DNA of 5,423 nucleotides, from NCBI GenBank assembly GCA_900557175.1, contig USSL01000133.1, forward strand, positions 1 to 5,423. Reading direction: 5' to 3'. The notes beneath the pieces were generated by a model that saw only the letters and a program-made list of their open reading frames with translations, was not told where the DNA came from and ran no database searches. This document shows positions 5,231 through 5,423 of the stretch, in pieces. Numbering within the stretch: the stretch's first letter is position 1; every line of letters begins with the position of its first letter. Source of the DNA: an uncultured Eubacteriales bacterium (GTDB lineage: Bacteria > Bacillota > Clostridia > Lachnospirales > Lachnospiraceae). Position numbers and translations under genes: made by a program.

Positions 5231-5423
5231 TTAAAATTTACTGTTGCTGTCATCAAAATCATCAAAATCAAAACTGTCAAAGCCGCCAAAATCATCCTGG
5301 ATCGGTGTGTTTACCGGCGCCTTTGCTTTTCCCGCAGGCTTTTTATTTGGCACAACCGTATCGCCTGACGGTTCTTTCGCCATTGTCTCAGAAAGCTCTG
5401 AAATCCATTGTGTATCTGTCTGT
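5231..5423 (-). CDS. C-terminal end of an unrecognised protein with acidic Asp/Phe tail (partial)
   Basis: On the minus strand one frame stays open from the window edge to the TAA at 5231-5233, giving 63 residues. It begins QTDTQWISELSETMAKEP, passes through a Lys/Ala/Pro-rich stretch (PNKKPAGKAKAPV, about 25-37) and ends in a highly acidic, Phe-rich tail, DDFGGFDSFDFDDFDD (43-58), followed by SNSKF. The shape, a flexible linker with an acidic aromatic end, resembles C-terminal tails that serve as protein-docking peptides (as in SSB), but this is only a resemblance. The start and main domain lie outside the window and I cannot name the protein. Evidence for coding is the open frame, sensible composition and the stop placed before the hairpin. 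An alternative is a chance open frame, which I think less likely. Confidence 0.6.
   Translation of the reverse strand, partial: QTDTQWISELSETMAKEPSGDTVVPNKKPAGKAKAPVNTPIQDDFGGFDSFDFDDFDDSNSKF
5252..5269. repeat. Two tandem copies of a 9-base unit in the acidic tail
   Basis: ATCAAAATC occurs twice in a row (5252-5260 and 5261-5269). Related units follow to about 5300. On the minus strand they encode the Asp/Phe repeats of the upstream protein's tail, so the tail may have grown by unit duplication. Confidence 0.6.

Overview
The window looks like chromosomal DNA of a low-to-mid GC Firmicute, most likely a Lachnospiraceae-type Clostridium relative. The reasons are the cdaA-cdaR pair, an HPr with both His15 and the Ser46 kinase site, a long (type 2) 2-isopropylmalate synthase, AGGAG-like ribosome binding sites and mixed AT/GC codon use. 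This placement is inference from gene families, not from a database match. Every gene I can support lies on the minus strand, so transcription runs right to left. I see no RNA gene, CRISPR array, insertion sequence or tRNA, and no gene-free stretch longer than about 150 bases.

From right to left: (1) 5423-5231 is the 3' end of an unrecognised gene ending in an acidic Asp/Phe tail. (2) A gap of roughly 110 bases contains a strong 14-bp hairpin (5176-5211). (3) cdaA (about 5121-4243) encodes the membrane diadenylate cyclase that makes c-di-AMP. (4) cdaR (4265-3006) encodes its extracytoplasmic YbbR-repeat regulator and overlaps cdaA by 23 bases. (5) An HPr phosphocarrier gene (2959-2693) follows after 47 bases. 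(6) leuA (2686-1016) follows after 6 bases, with its ribosome binding site inside the HPr gene end. (7) A GNAT acetyltransferase gene (1015-512) begins on the base right after the leuA stop codon. (8) A GC-rich hairpin with a short T-rich tail (466-510) probably ends this unit. (9) After a second inverted repeat, a GtrA-family membrane protein gene (365-1) begins and runs off the left edge.

The tight spacing of cdaA-cdaR-HPr-leuA-GNAT suggests one co-transcribed unit. It would join second-messenger synthesis (c-di-AMP, envelope and osmotic homeostasis), carbon-catabolite signalling (HPr) and the first committed step of leucine synthesis. CdaA and CdaR are an established functional pair. A link between these two and HPr or LeuA is suggested only by gene order. 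I found no clearly new system. The points most worth a second look are the A8 tract in the cdaA/cdaR overlap, where loss of one A would fuse the two proteins in frame, the compound inverted-repeat element at 408-510, and the cdaAR-HPr-leuA arrangement without glmM next to cdaR.
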